From Pseudomonadota bacterium (GTDB lineage: Bacteria > Pseudomonadota > Alphaproteobacteria > Rhizobiales > Rhizobiaceae): a DNA stretch of 64,000 nucleotides. The notes beneath the pieces are model-generated. The model saw only the letters and a program-made list of their open reading frames with translations. It searched no databases and was not told the DNA's origin. Below, piece by piece: positions 54,222 through 62,848 of this stretch. The position numbers were made by a program, and so were the translations under genes. Positions within the stretch are counted from its first letter, which is position 1, and the number at the start of each line of letters is the position of its first letter. The DNA lies in NCBI GenBank assembly GCA_023404095.1, contig JAEYDD010000057.1, forward strand, positions 62,001 to 126,000, written 5' to 3'.

Positions 54222-55421
54222 CTAGCGTTCGACGATCGCTACGCCATCTGCAATACGGTCGCTCGGATAGAGCACAACTTTTTTGCCGACCGTCAACCCG
54301 TCCGTGATTTCCACCCAGAGGCTATTGCGCTGGCCGACGACAACGGGGCGCAGTCTTGCCCGCGCCCCGTCCGCCACGAACACGGCCCACTCCTCTCCTT
54401 GGCGGAACAAGGCGCCGAGCGGCAATCTCAGAACCTCGCCCTCGAACAGAACGATCTGTACGTCGACGCGGTAGCCATGCCCGAGGGACCGCCAATGATC
54501 CCGCGCGTCGGCGAAATCCAGGATCACGTCGACGCGTTGCTCCTCGATGCCGAGCGCGGAAATCTTGGTCTGGCCGAAGGGCTCCACGCGTCGCACCGTC
54601 GCATTGAGGTTCTGGCCACCCCATCCGGTAATGATGGCCTTCTGCCCGGCGCTGACCTTGACGGCATCCTCCGACAGCAAGTTGACGACGATTTCCAGAT
54701 CGGTTGGATCACCGATATCGAGCAGGGCAGTACCTGCTTCGACGACGCCCTCGCTGCGCCGCATGACCTGAAGGACCACGCCATCGACCGGGGCCGTCAG
54801 CGGTAAGCATTCGCATGGCCCCGTCCGGTTCTGCATCTCCTGTCGCGACAGGACCCGCGAGCGAGCTTGGGCCAACTCGTGCCGCCGCACATTCAGGGCT
54901 GCCTCGGCCGTTGCGAGATTGGCTTCGGCGACATTGTAGGCACGCTCCGCGTCATCCAGGGTGCGCTTGGAGATTGTCTCGCGTGTGATGAGCATGCGCG
55001 CGCGGGCGCGCTCTCCCTCGGCGAAGGTCAAGTCCGCCTTTGCCTTGTTGAGTTCGGCGGCGGCGAGATTGTACGCCGCTCGCGCGGCTTCCACCGCTGC
55101 TTGTTGCTCCGCCTCCGAGCGAACGTCCAGAAAGGCCGGCGCGGCGGGCTCGATCTGGGCCAATTGCGTCTTTCCGGCCTCGACGACATCGCCGGCCTCG
55201 GCGGTGATGCGTTGCAACTGACCACGGAGCGGTGCATAGAGCGTGTAGACGTCGCGGACGCGCGTTTCGCCTTCCTCATCTATGGATACACGCAACCGGC
55301 CCGGCGCGACGCTTGCGAGATCGACCGGGATCGGTTGCGGCCGCAAGGCGTAGCTGATGCCGGCCGCAAGCAACACCAAGAGGATACCCCAGATTGCCAG
55401 TCTGCGTTTTGCGACCCGCAC
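54222..55421 (-). CDS. HlyD/MacA-like periplasmic adaptor
   Basis: A 399-residue adaptor with an N-terminal signal anchor (about 8-27; LAIWGILLVLLAAGISYALR), a long coiled-coil hairpin (about 85-195; LDVRSEAEQQAAVEAARAAYNLAAAELNKAKADL) and lipoyl/beta-barrel domains (about 205-390; LTAPVDGVVLQVMRRSEGVVEAGTALLDIGDP). It bridges the ABC exporter to the outer membrane. Third gene of the minus-strand set ATPase-permease-adaptor, starting 4 bases after the permease stop. Confidence 0.9.
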   Translation of the reverse strand: MRVAKRRLAIWGILLVLLAAGISYALRPQPIPVDLASVAPGRLRVSIDEEGETRVRDVYTLYAPLRGQLQRITAEAGDVVEAGKTQLAQIEPAAPAFLDVRSEAEQQAAVEAARAAYNLAAAELNKAKADLTFAEGERARARMLITRETISKRTLDDAERAYNVAEANLATAEAALNVRRHELAQARSRVLSRQEMQNRTGPCECLPLTAPVDGVVLQVMRRSEGVVEAGTALLDIGDPTDLEIVVNLLSEDAVKVSAGQKAIITGWGGQNLNATVRRVEPFGQTKISALGIEEQRVDVILDFADARDHWRSLGHGYRVDVQIVLFEGEVLRLPLGALFRQGEEWAVFVADGARARLRPVVVGQRNSLWVEITDGLTVGKKVVLYPSDRIADGVAIVER

Positions 55422-55424
55422 GGT

Positions 55425-57788
55425 CTACTCCCTTGTTTTCAGCACGGCGATCAGGTCCAGACGGTCGAGACGCCGACGCACGATCGCGGCACAGCCCATT
55501 GCAGCCGTGAGTACGATCAGTGCCGCCTTGCCGTAGGTTGCATCACGCAGGACCAGAGGCACACGGTAAAGTTCCGTCTCGAAGGCGCTCGTCATGTACC
55601 AGGCCAGACCGAAGCCGAAGACGGCACCAAGCGGGATGGCGATCCATGTGAGGATGCCGACTTCGCCAAGAAGGACGTAGGAGATTTCCCAGCGGCTGAA
55701 TCCGAGGACCCGCAAGGTTGCGAGTTCGCGCGCCCTTTCGGACAATGCGATGCGGATCGAATTGTAGGTAACGCCAACGGCAAGGGTCACCGAAAAGACG
55801 ACGAAGAAACCAATGAAGATCAGAATCGTTTCACCCATCGTCTTGTAGAAGGTGTCGATGGCGGCGTGGCGGAATAGGACTGCGGCGACGTCGGGGAGAT
55901 CCTTCAGTCTCGCTAGCAGCATCGCGCGGCTTTCGGCGTCGATGCGAACATGTAGGCCGCTGACGACACGCCCGTCGCCGGCCATCCGGTTGAGGGAGCC
56001 CATGTCCATGTAGGCCGGTTTGCCGATGTAGGTCTCGAAGATCTGTACGACCGGCACGCGTGCTTGCCGCTGCAGCCCCTCCAGGACCTCGACGACAACG
56101 GTGTCACCCATCTTGACCCCAAGGAGCTCTGCCAGCTTGCGCGACAGAACGAGCCCATCCGGCGGGATCTCCATCCGCCCGCGCTCAACGTCGAAGACGG
56201 GGCTGAGGACGGTGCCCGGCGGTATGCCGATTATTCCCTGTCGTTCGACGAGGTGTCCATGGCTGATGCGCGCTGATACGTGGCGATAAGGTTCGGCGGC
56301 AAGAACGCCCGGCAGGTGCCCGAAGTCGCCGACTACCCTGATGGGCTGCAGGTCGCTGAAGGCGATGGTCGCGTCCTGATGCTGGCCACGCTCGAACACC
56401 GTCTCGGCGAGGGAGTCGATGGCGTCCACCCATTGTAGCGCCATGATGAGCACGGCGACCGACATGGCCAGGCCGAGACTGGCGAGAAACGCCCGCACGG
56501 GCCACCGGACGATGCGCCGCACGATCATGCGCGAGGACTCGTCCAGCGCGCCGGCCAATGCGGTCCGCGCTCCCAAGCTGCGGCGGTAGAGCGGCGGGGA
56601 GGGCGGAAGCATCGCTTCCGCCGGCGGCAGCCGGACAGCCCGCCGCACCGCTGCCAGGCTGCCCGCAAGAGCTGCGCCCAGACTGATCGCGCCGGCGATC
56701 ACGAAGCCGGCCGGGCCAGGTCGGTAGAGCAGGAACGGAAAGCGGTAGAACTGGGTGTAGAGTTCGGTGTTCCAGTGACCCAACCAGGCGCCGGCCAAGG
56801 AGCCGATCAGCATTCCGAGCGCTCCGATTACAAGTACCATCTTGGCATAGTGCCAGCCGATCGACCAGTTGCCGTAGCCGAATGCCTTCAGCAGACCGAT
56901 CTCGCGGCGCTCCGTTTCGATCAACCGTGCCATCACCATGTTCGTCAAGAAGGCGGCAACGGCAAGGAAGATGGTCGGCATGATCCGCGACATGTTCTTC
57001 TGCTGCGCAATCTCGCTTTCCAGGAACCAGTTGGAGGTCTGGTCGGGTCGCCCGTAAGCGCCCACACCGCCGAAGGGCGCCAGCATCCCGTCCAGTCGCC
57101 GAATGACGTCATTGGTATCCGTGCCGGGCAGGACACTGAGCGTCACGCTGTTGAAGGACCCCTGCAGGTCGAAGGCTGCCGCCAGCGCGTCCCGGCCCAT
57201 CCACAAGATCCCGAACCTTTCGTCGTCGGGCATGAGGCCGCCTGGGGCGATGGCATAAACGAATTCCGGGCTGAGCGCCGTGCCGACGACCTGCAGCGTG
57301 CGCTTGCGTCCGTTCAGCACGGCATCAAAGCTGTCGCCCGGTTTCAGCCGGTGCGCCTCGGCGAAGGGCTCGCTCACCACCACCTCGTCCGGCCTGCTCG
57401 GGTCGACCAGCCGCCCCGATCGGACGACGAGTGCGTTCATGAGCTGGGGGCCGCTGTCGGGCAGCGAAATTGCCTGCGCGACCACGGGTTCGGCGTAACC
57501 GACCATGTCGAGGATGACCCCTTCGACAATGCGCGTCTCGGCGAGCCGCACGCCCGGAATGTGAGCGATGTCGCGTCCGAGCGAGTCCGGTGCGCGCTTG
57601 GCCTGGGCAAAGATATCGGCAAAGCGCGTCCGTTCGTAATAAGCCGCGGTCGTCTCCTGAAGCGCCTCGATCGTGGTCAGAGCCATGATCAGTAATGCAG
57701 TGCCGGAAGCGATGACGAGCGCGATGGCGACGACCTGGGCCTTCAGGCTCCACAACTGGCGCAACAGCTTGCGGTCAAGGCTGCTCAT
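55425..57788 (-). CDS. ABC exporter permease, FtsX/MacB-like
   Basis: A 787-residue permease with a first span near the N-terminus (AQVVAIALVIASGTALLIMALTTIEAL), large extracytoplasmic loops, and two later clusters of spans, including the FtsX-type C-terminal set (LILIFIGFFVVFSVTLAVGVTYNSIRIALSERARELATLRVLGFSRWEISYVLLGEV, about 660-720). It exports a peptide, lipid or lipoprotein from the inner membrane. Two copies of the FtsX domain are visible. ATG 57788 (MSSLDRK) is chosen; an in-frame GTG at 57800 overlaps the ATPase gene by 7 bases. Confidence 0.9.
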   Translation of the reverse strand: MSSLDRKLLRQLWSLKAQVVAIALVIASGTALLIMALTTIEALQETTAAYYERTRFADIFAQAKRAPDSLGRDIAHIPGVRLAETRIVEGVILDMVGYAEPVVAQAISLPDSGPQLMNALVVRSGRLVDPSRPDEVVVSEPFAEAHRLKPGDSFDAVLNGRKRTLQVVGTALSPEFVYAIAPGGLMPDDERFGILWMGRDALAAAFDLQGSFNSVTLSVLPGTDTNDVIRRLDGMLAPFGGVGAYGRPDQTSNWFLESEIAQQKNMSRIMPTIFLAVAAFLTNMVMARLIETERREIGLLKAFGYGNWSIGWHYAKMVLVIGALGMLIGSLAGAWLGHWNTELYTQFYRFPFLLYRPGPAGFVIAGAISLGAALAGSLAAVRRAVRLPPAEAMLPPSPPLYRRSLGARTALAGALDESSRMIVRRIVRWPVRAFLASLGLAMSVAVLIMALQWVDAIDSLAETVFERGQHQDATIAFSDLQPIRVVGDFGHLPGVLAAEPYRHVSARISHGHLVERQGIIGIPPGTVLSPVFDVERGRMEIPPDGLVLSRKLAELLGVKMGDTVVVEVLEGLQRQARVPVVQIFETYIGKPAYMDMGSLNRMAGDGRVVSGLHVRIDAESRAMLLARLKDLPDVAAVLFRHAAIDTFYKTMGETILIFIGFFVVFSVTLAVGVTYNSIRIALSERARELATLRVLGFSRWEISYVLLGEVGILTWIAIPLGAVFGFGLAWYMTSAFETELYRVPLVLRDATYGKAALIVLTAAMGCAAIVRRRLDRLDLIAVLKTRE

Positions 57789-57793
57789 GACGA

Positions 57794-58513
57794 TCACCAC
57801 TGGAGCTCGGCGGGTCTACGCTGAACGACGTTCCGTCGCGTTTCGGCGATGCGCCCGTCGGCAAAGTAGAGCACCCGGTTGGCAATCTCGGCAATGACGG
57901 CATTGTGGGTGATGAGCGCCGTGGTCGTTCCCAGGCTGCGGTTGATCTTCAGGATCGCGTCTAGGACGAGGATGCCTGTCTTGCTGTCGAGTGCGCCCGT
58001 CGGTTCATCGCACAGCAGCAGATCCGGTCGCTTTGCGATGGCGCGGGCGATGGCCACGCGCTGCTGTTCGCCACCGGAAAGCTGCGCGGGAAAGTGATCC
58101 ATCCTGTCGCCCAGGCCGACCATTGAGAGAGCCTCGGCCGGCGGCATTGGGTCCCTGGCGATCTCGGTCACAAGGGCGACGTTTTCGCGGGCTGTCAGGC
58201 TCGGGATCAGATTGTAAAATTGAAAGACAAAGCCGACGTGGTTGCGCCGATAAAGGTTGAGGGCGCGTTCGCTCTCCATCGAGAGTTCGCTGCCGCGAAA
58301 CAAGACGCTGCCGCTCGTCGGTGCATCGAGCCCGCCGAGAATGTTGAGCAAGGTCGACTTGCCGCTCCCCGACGGCCCCAGCAGCACCACCAGTTCGCCT
58401 TCGTGGAAATCGACATCGACGCCACGCAACGCGTTAACCTCGACCGTCCCCATCCGATAGACTTTCGTCAAGGCACGCGCCTGCAGTGCTATCGCCGATG
58501 CTTCACGCTCCAC
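57794..58513 (-). CDS. ABC exporter ATP-binding protein, LolD/MacB type
   Basis: A 239-residue ATPase. Walker A is GPSGSGKST (46-54), signature LSGGEQQRVAIARAI, Walker B LLLCDEPTGALDSKTG, switch H in LITHNAVI. The sequence is the MacB/LolD kind that drives FtsX-fold permeases. First gene of the minus-strand operon with the permease and adaptor, whose coding region begins within 6 bases of its stop. The 58514-58755 interval upstream has no anaerobox I can see. Confidence 0.93.
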   Translation of the reverse strand: MEREASAIALQARALTKVYRMGTVEVNALRGVDVDFHEGELVVLLGPSGSGKSTLLNILGGLDAPTSGSVLFRGSELSMESERALNLYRRNHVGFVFQFYNLIPSLTARENVALVTEIARDPMPPAEALSMVGLGDRMDHFPAQLSGGEQQRVAIARAIAKRPDLLLCDEPTGALDSKTGILVLDAILKINRSLGTTTALITHNAVIAEIANRVLYFADGRIAETRRNVVQRRPAELQW

Positions 58514-58755
58514 CGCTTGCTCCTTGGCTAAAGGTGATCACGGGATCGTCATTCGGAAAGATAACGCTCGATCCGGGGAATTGGAAACGTCAGCAGGTCT
58601 TTTGCCATTTCGCTGGTGACTGTCGCGTGAACCGAGCGACCCACATGCTTGCGCAGCTTGCTGAGCATGCGCCCGCGCTACGATAATCATAGCCCTCGAC
58701 AAGCTGTCAGAGCCAAAACGTGCCTTGCAAATTCGCCGCCGGAGATGCCAACTGC

Positions 58756-59586
58756 TCAGCGCGCCATCAGAACAGGGAAGCTGGTTTCATCCAGCATCGT
58801 TCGTGTGGCCCCACCGAAGACAAACTCCCGCAGTCGGGAATGTCCATAAGCACCCATGACGATCATTTCGGCGCCGATTTCCATGGCGTGCTTTTGCAGC
58901 ACCGCGGCAACCGAGTGGCCAGTACTCGGCAGAATGTCGACTGTAACCTGAATGCCATGGCGTGCGAGATAGACGGCGACATCTGCGCCCGGCTCGTCTC
59001 CGCTGGCCCTCGGCGCCGAAACGGGGTCGACCATAGCGACATGAACCGAACCCGCCGCTCTCATGATCTCCAACGCGTCGCGGACGGCGCGGGCCGCCTG
59101 CGGGCGAGAGTCCCAGGCGACTACAACGGTGTTTGGATGCAAGGTTGTTGTCTTGCCCGGCGCGCATAGAAGTAACGGCGTCCTGGCGTGGAACAGTCCA
59201 CCGCTAACGATCTGGCGCTTCAGGTCCTCGTCTTCGCACGCAGCAGGACCGACCACGACCAAGTCGGCGTAAAGGGCGCGCTCGCCAATGTCGTAGCCCA
59301 CTCCGGCCAATTCCGCAAAAATGCTGTCAACGTCGAAGGATAAATCAGTTGACGCTAGCCGGTTCTGGATATGCTCGACTTGTTCTGCCAGCTCTTGCAG
59401 GCATCGATCCCGATGCTCCAGCCAGGCTGGCGCTAAGGTCTCGTAGCGCCCGGTGGGGGTGGGCGCCATCGTAATCAGGAAAACACTGAGATGGGCGCCG
59501 ACCTCGCTGCATAGGTCCGCGGCTAACTTCACATCGCGGTCACTTTGTGATGTGCCGGTCACGCTGAGAATTGTCTTGAACGACAT
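58756..59586 (-). CDS. Tandem-domain universal stress protein
   Basis: A 276-residue protein of two USP domains. It starts MSFKTILSVTG, the typical first strand; the C-terminal domain has the ATP-binding pattern GAYGHSRLREFVFGGATRTML (G-2x-G-9x-G-[G/A]-T), so it is of the ATP-binding UspFG-type class. GGGAGGA lies 4 bases before ATG 59586, which is why the upstream ATG at 59619 is rejected. The degenerate glucokinase gene (59664-60623) ends 77 bases upstream on the same strand, so both may be transcribed together. Confidence 0.92.
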   Translation of the reverse strand: MSFKTILSVTGTSQSDRDVKLAADLCSEVGAHLSVFLITMAPTPTGRYETLAPAWLEHRDRCLQELAEQVEHIQNRLASTDLSFDVDSIFAELAGVGYDIGERALYADLVVVGPAACEDEDLKRQIVSGGLFHARTPLLLCAPGKTTTLHPNTVVVAWDSRPQAARAVRDALEIMRAAGSVHVAMVDPVSAPRASGDEPGADVAVYLARHGIQVTVDILPSTGHSVAAVLQKHAMEIGAEMIVMGAYGHSRLREFVFGGATRTMLDETSFPVLMAR

Positions 59587-59663
59587 TGATTCCTCCCGTT
59601 TTGCACGCCCGATGTTCAAAAACGCCTATTGCCCATCCTTTGCGCTTGCATTGGCGACCAATT

Positions 59664-60623
59664 TCATCCGCTGCTCCGGGCAAGTGCCACTGCGGCTCCT
59701 TTCAAGAGGGCCTCCTCACCCTTGATCAGCAAAATCGGCACCTGCTTCAACCAAGGCGGGGCACTTGCGCGAGCCTCGAGCGCGAGCCGGAAGGTATCGT
59801 CGCTCAAGATCCGTTCTATCTTTCGAGGAAGCGGTCCCCACAAGTAGATGCCGCCCTGGGCGTCATAGACAAGTGCGATGTCGGCCACGAACCTGGCGAG
59901 CCAGGTTGCGAAGTAGTTCATGGTTTCCACGGCGACTGTATCCTGCGCCGCAAATGCAGCATCGATTACTGCCAATGACTGTAGGGAGCACACAGGTTGA
60001 CCTCGGACACGCAGCAAACAGTCATGCAGGCGGCTCAGCCCCGCAGCAGAGAGCATTTGCTCCACCGAGACATGCAAGTTTTCCCTTCGGAGAAGGTTTG
60101 CAATATCGAGTTCTTCCTGTGTTTGCGGGGCAAAGGAAATGCTGGCGGCATGCGTGTGGAGAGTCTCCGAGGCGCCGTTGAGGTCTCTGACGGCTGCGAC
60201 CCCGATCCTGTCGGTTATACACACGACCACCTTTGGTGCATGGTCAACTGGATCGTCTCCGGCAAGACGCTCGACGTCGTGTGGAGCCAGATCCTGCAGG
60301 ACCGATGACAGCGCTTCCAGCGCGTCCACGATACGGATGGTGGATGGAGTGATGCCACTACTGAAGTCTGAGCCAGTAAATTGGCGTTCAAGCTCGCCGC
60401 TGCTTGGAAGGTGTGCGCCGTCTGTGACCGCAACAGCGATCGCACCGGGCGGGTTGGGAACCGATCGAATGTAGGCCGCCAACGCTTCTGCCGCAGTGCC
60501 AAACGCGTCGTTGCCGAACTGTACGAAGTGATCGATCGTCAGCCTGTCGGTATCAGCGACGGCGAACCGGATATGGGTTTCGCCCAATTCAACGGCCAAA
60601 ACGTTATGCGTGAACTTGCTCAC
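59664..60623 (-). CDS. Glucokinase-family protein lacking key catalytic residues (pseudokinase candidate)
   Basis: A 319-residue protein of the bacterial glucokinase fold. The N-terminal AVELGETHIRFAVAD replaces the phosphate loop GxxGGTNARxA, and the ending IPILLIKGEEALLKGAAVAL follows the family. Aligned by eye with E. coli Glk, the catalytic Asp in IINDFTA becomes ALA-like (IVDALEA), the GTGLG loop reads TDRIGVA, and the glucose-binding GEGGH reads THAAS. It is therefore probably non-catalytic. The GTG at 60623 is chosen since GGGAGGG lies 6 bases upstream; the ATG at 60746 is less likely. Divergent from prs; the shared promoter region holds two Fnr/FixK-type boxes. Confidence 0.8.
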   Translation of the reverse strand: MSKFTHNVLAVELGETHIRFAVADTDRLTIDHFVQFGNDAFGTAAEALAAYIRSVPNPPGAIAVAVTDGAHLPSSGELERQFTGSDFSSGITPSTIRIVDALEALSSVLQDLAPHDVERLAGDDPVDHAPKVVVCITDRIGVAAVRDLNGASETLHTHAASISFAPQTQEELDIANLLRRENLHVSVEQMLSAAGLSRLHDCLLRVRGQPVCSLQSLAVIDAAFAAQDTVAVETMNYFATWLARFVADIALVYDAQGGIYLWGPLPRKIERILSDDTFRLALEARASAPPWLKQVPILLIKGEEALLKGAAVALARSSG

Positions 60624-60681
60624 CGCATCCCTCCCGAGTTTAGTCAACGACACACGATGGAACATGCCCACTGGATCCGCT

Positions 60682-60695
60682 TTGATGAGCATCAA
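60682..60695. promoter_or_regulatory. Fnr/FixK box 1 between the glucokinase-like and prs genes
   Basis: TTGATGAGCATCAA is a complete match to TTGAT-N4-ATCAA. It is 58 bases upstream of the glucokinase-like start (minus strand) and 100 bases upstream of prs (plus strand). Confidence 0.78.
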
Positions 60696-60748
60696 AATAC
60701 GGTCAATTGTCCGATGCCCCAGCGTGTTTTTTTCTGTCACGGACAATG

Positions 60749-60762
60749 TTGACGAGCATCAA
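60749..60762. promoter_or_regulatory. Fnr/FixK box 2 between the glucokinase-like and prs genes
   Basis: TTGACGAGCATCAA is a TTGA-N6-TCAA palindrome. It is 33 bases upstream of the prs start and shares the GAGCATCAA arm with box 1, as if duplicated. Confidence 0.65.
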
Positions 60763-60775
60763 AGACAGGGAGGCA

Positions 60776-60793
60776 ATGTTTGCTAAACTATAA
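60776..60793 (+). CDS. Five-codon leader reading frame before prs
   Basis: ATG-TTT-GCT-AAA-CTA-TAA (MFAKL) is preceded by GGGAGG at the normal distance (60768-60773), while the prs ATG has no close ribosome site. Its stop ends 2 bases before the prs ATG (60796), so ribosomes finishing it could restart on prs. Translational coupling is inference from spacing. Confidence 0.45.
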   Translation: MFAKL

Positions 60794-60795
60794 TA

Positions 60796-61773
60796 ATGCG
60801 TTTCTTTGCTTTAGGCGAAACGAAGTTTCTTGGAGAAGCCGTGTCTCATGCAAGCGGCATTTCGCTCGATTTGCATGAGGAGCGTGACTTCGCAGGCGGT
60901 GAACACAAAAGCCGGCCGCTGGAAAGTGTACGTGGGCGCGACGTCTATGTGCTGCACAGCCTCAACGGCAGAGGTGCTTGCTCAGCCAACGACAAGCTCT
61001 GCAAATTGCTCTTCTTCATCGCGGCATGCCGCGAGAATGGCGCGTCGCGGGTCACGGCAGTCGTGCCATATCTGGCCTATTCACGAAAGGACAGGCAAAC
61101 CAAGGCGCGCGACCCGGTGACCACGCGCTACGTCGCCCAACTCTTCGAGGCGGTCGGCACGGATAACGTCGTGACGCTCGACGCCCATAACATTGCGGCT
61201 TTTCAGAATGCGTTCCGATGCCGGTTGGTTCACCTTGATACAAGAAGATTGTTTGCCGGGGTCATGATGGAAAAAGCTGCAGGCGGGCCCTTGGTGGTTT
61301 TTTCACCGGACGGAGGTGGGATCAAGCGGGCGCAACTGCTCAAGGAGACACTTGAAAGCATGTCGGGGCACGAAGTCGGTTTCGGTTTCGCCGAGAAGCG
61401 ACGTAGCCGCGGAGTTGTTTCGGGAAACCTCTTCGCCGGAGATGTTGATGGTTCCGCTGTCTTCGTCGTGGACGACATGATCAGCACGGGGGGAACGATG
61501 ACGAGGGCCGCGCAGGCTTGCCGCGAGCGCGGCGCGGCGGCTGTCTATGCCATCGCCGCCCATGGCCTGTTCGACCGGGGTGTGGAAGCCATGTTCGCCA
61601 ATCCAGCGATCGACCGCACCATCGTTACGGACTCGGTTGCGCCCTTTTCCGTGCCGGAGGAAACGCTCCACGCCAGCATTGACGTTGTGTCGGTCGCTCC
61701 GCTCATTGGCGAAGCGATCAAAAGGCTGCATTCGGGCGGATCCATTTCGGAACTTTTGGGCGGCGAAGACTAA
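60796..61773 (+). CDS. prs: Ribose-phosphate pyrophosphokinase paralogue (PRPP synthetase)
   Basis: A 325-residue PRPP synthetase that joins ribose-5-phosphate and ATP. Key elements are RKDR (97-100), H131 in LDAHNIAAF, the flexible-loop EKRRS (200-204) and the PRPP-binding loop VVDDMISTGGT (224-234). In housekeeping enzymes this loop reads DDMIDTGGT; here Ser replaces the second Asp. The N-terminal FALGETKFLGEAV differs from the FAGNA start of housekeeping Prs. This looks like a stress-regulated second copy. The 3' end overlaps the convergent kinase gene by 56 bases. Confidence 0.88.
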   Translation: MRFFALGETKFLGEAVSHASGISLDLHEERDFAGGEHKSRPLESVRGRDVYVLHSLNGRGACSANDKLCKLLFFIAACRENGASRVTAVVPYLAYSRKDRQTKARDPVTTRYVAQLFEAVGTDNVVTLDAHNIAAFQNAFRCRLVHLDTRRLFAGVMMEKAAGGPLVVFSPDGGGIKRAQLLKETLESMSGHEVGFGFAEKRRSRGVVSGNLFAGDVDGSAVFVVDDMISTGGTMTRAAQACRERGAAAVYAIAAHGLFDRGVEAMFANPAIDRTIVTDSVAPFSVPEETLHASIDVVSVAPLIGEAIKRLHSGGSISELLGGED

Positions 61774-62674
61774 TGCATTCCCGAGCCGCCATCGCCAGGT
61801 AGGCGAGCGTCAGCGGTCGCCATTTTTCGGGGTGACGCACCGGATGTTCCAGCAAATGGGCAAGGCACAGCCGGGCGCGCACGAGGCATCGGAACCCGCC
61901 ATAAAGCCCAAGCAGCCGCCTATCAGGGCGGTTGCCGAGATGCTGCTCAAGGGTGTCGAGGAGTACAGTTCGCGCCCAGGGTGCGCCCAGGAGGTCGCAT
62001 TCAAGTCCCAGATAGTTCACTTCGTCATACGGTTCGAGTATCCGCATAGATCGATTGAACTCGAGGCAGTCGATGATCTGCGGCGGTGACACGAGACACA
62101 CATGCTCAGGCCGAAGGTCGCCGTGCCCCTCGACTACTAGCCCGGCCGCAATACGGGCTTCAACCAGCTGACGCATTTCCTCGATGCCGTTGTCGACATC
62201 GTCGAGCAACGCGGCAGCGCCCGCCTCGCGAAGGTCGAATTCGGATCGCAGCAAGATTGATCTGTTCACCTGTTGCTCGCGTACGAGGAGCGCTGGATAG
62301 GTTGCCCCGTCTGCGACCTGTGGCGGGCATGTTGCATAAAAGTCGGCAAGCTTGCGGGCAACGTCGTGCAGTTCGCGCTCCTCGAGGCGCTTGTCCTTGA
62401 TGCGCCTATCCAGCATGTCCTGTTCCGGCAGCCTACACATGACGACGAGCCAGTCCACGATGCGGCCTGGCGGATCGAAACTTAACTGGCCGGCGCTACG
62501 GTTATAGAGCGGGATCACCGAACGGTATGTCTCCGCAGCCAGTCGGCGGTTTAGACGGAGTTCTTCCTCACAGAAGAATCTTCGCTTGGCCAATGTGCTG
62601 AAGTCGAGAAATGGATAGCTGACGGGCTTCTTCAGCTTCAAGACGTGATCTTTGCCCAGGAAGACCCACGACAT
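61718..62674 (-). CDS. Aminoglycoside-phosphotransferase-like kinase
   Basis: A 318-residue protein with the APH/choline-kinase fold: KLKKPVSYPFLDFSTLAKRRFFCEEELRLNRRLA holds the ATP lysine, HGDLRPEH (184-191) the catalytic Asp, and IIDCLEFN (200-207) the metal Asp. It resembles the kinase domain of the COG0645/COG2187-type proteins of unknown substrate. ATG 62674 follows AAGGAG by 6 bases, but the frame stays open upstream for about 30 codons with family-like sequence (…AEKTRYLADPASYAGEPSGIEVKETH) and no ATG, GTG or TTG; homologues usually include this part. The end overlaps prs antisense by 56 bases. Confidence 0.82.
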   Translation of the reverse strand: MSWVFLGKDHVLKLKKPVSYPFLDFSTLAKRRFFCEEELRLNRRLAAETYRSVIPLYNRSAGQLSFDPPGRIVDWLVVMCRLPEQDMLDRRIKDKRLEERELHDVARKLADFYATCPPQVADGATYPALLVREQQVNRSILLRSEFDLREAGAAALLDDVDNGIEEMRQLVEARIAAGLVVEGHGDLRPEHVCLVSPPQIIDCLEFNRSMRILEPYDEVNYLGLECDLLGAPWARTVLLDTLEQHLGNRPDRRLLGLYGGFRCLVRARLCLAHLLEHPVRHPEKWRPLTLAYLAMAARECISLRRPKVPKWIRPNAAF

Positions 62675-62848
62675 GTGGGTCTCCTTAACTTCTATTCCGC
62701 TCGGCTCACCGGCATAGGAGGCGGGGTCGGCAAGGTATCGGGTCTTTTCGGCAAGTGTTACGATGAACAGGCTCCTTGACGGTTCTCGGCTACGGGTAAC
62801 TGCCGGCGTTCACTTCGCAAGGATCCACCTCCACAAGGAGCGACTGCG

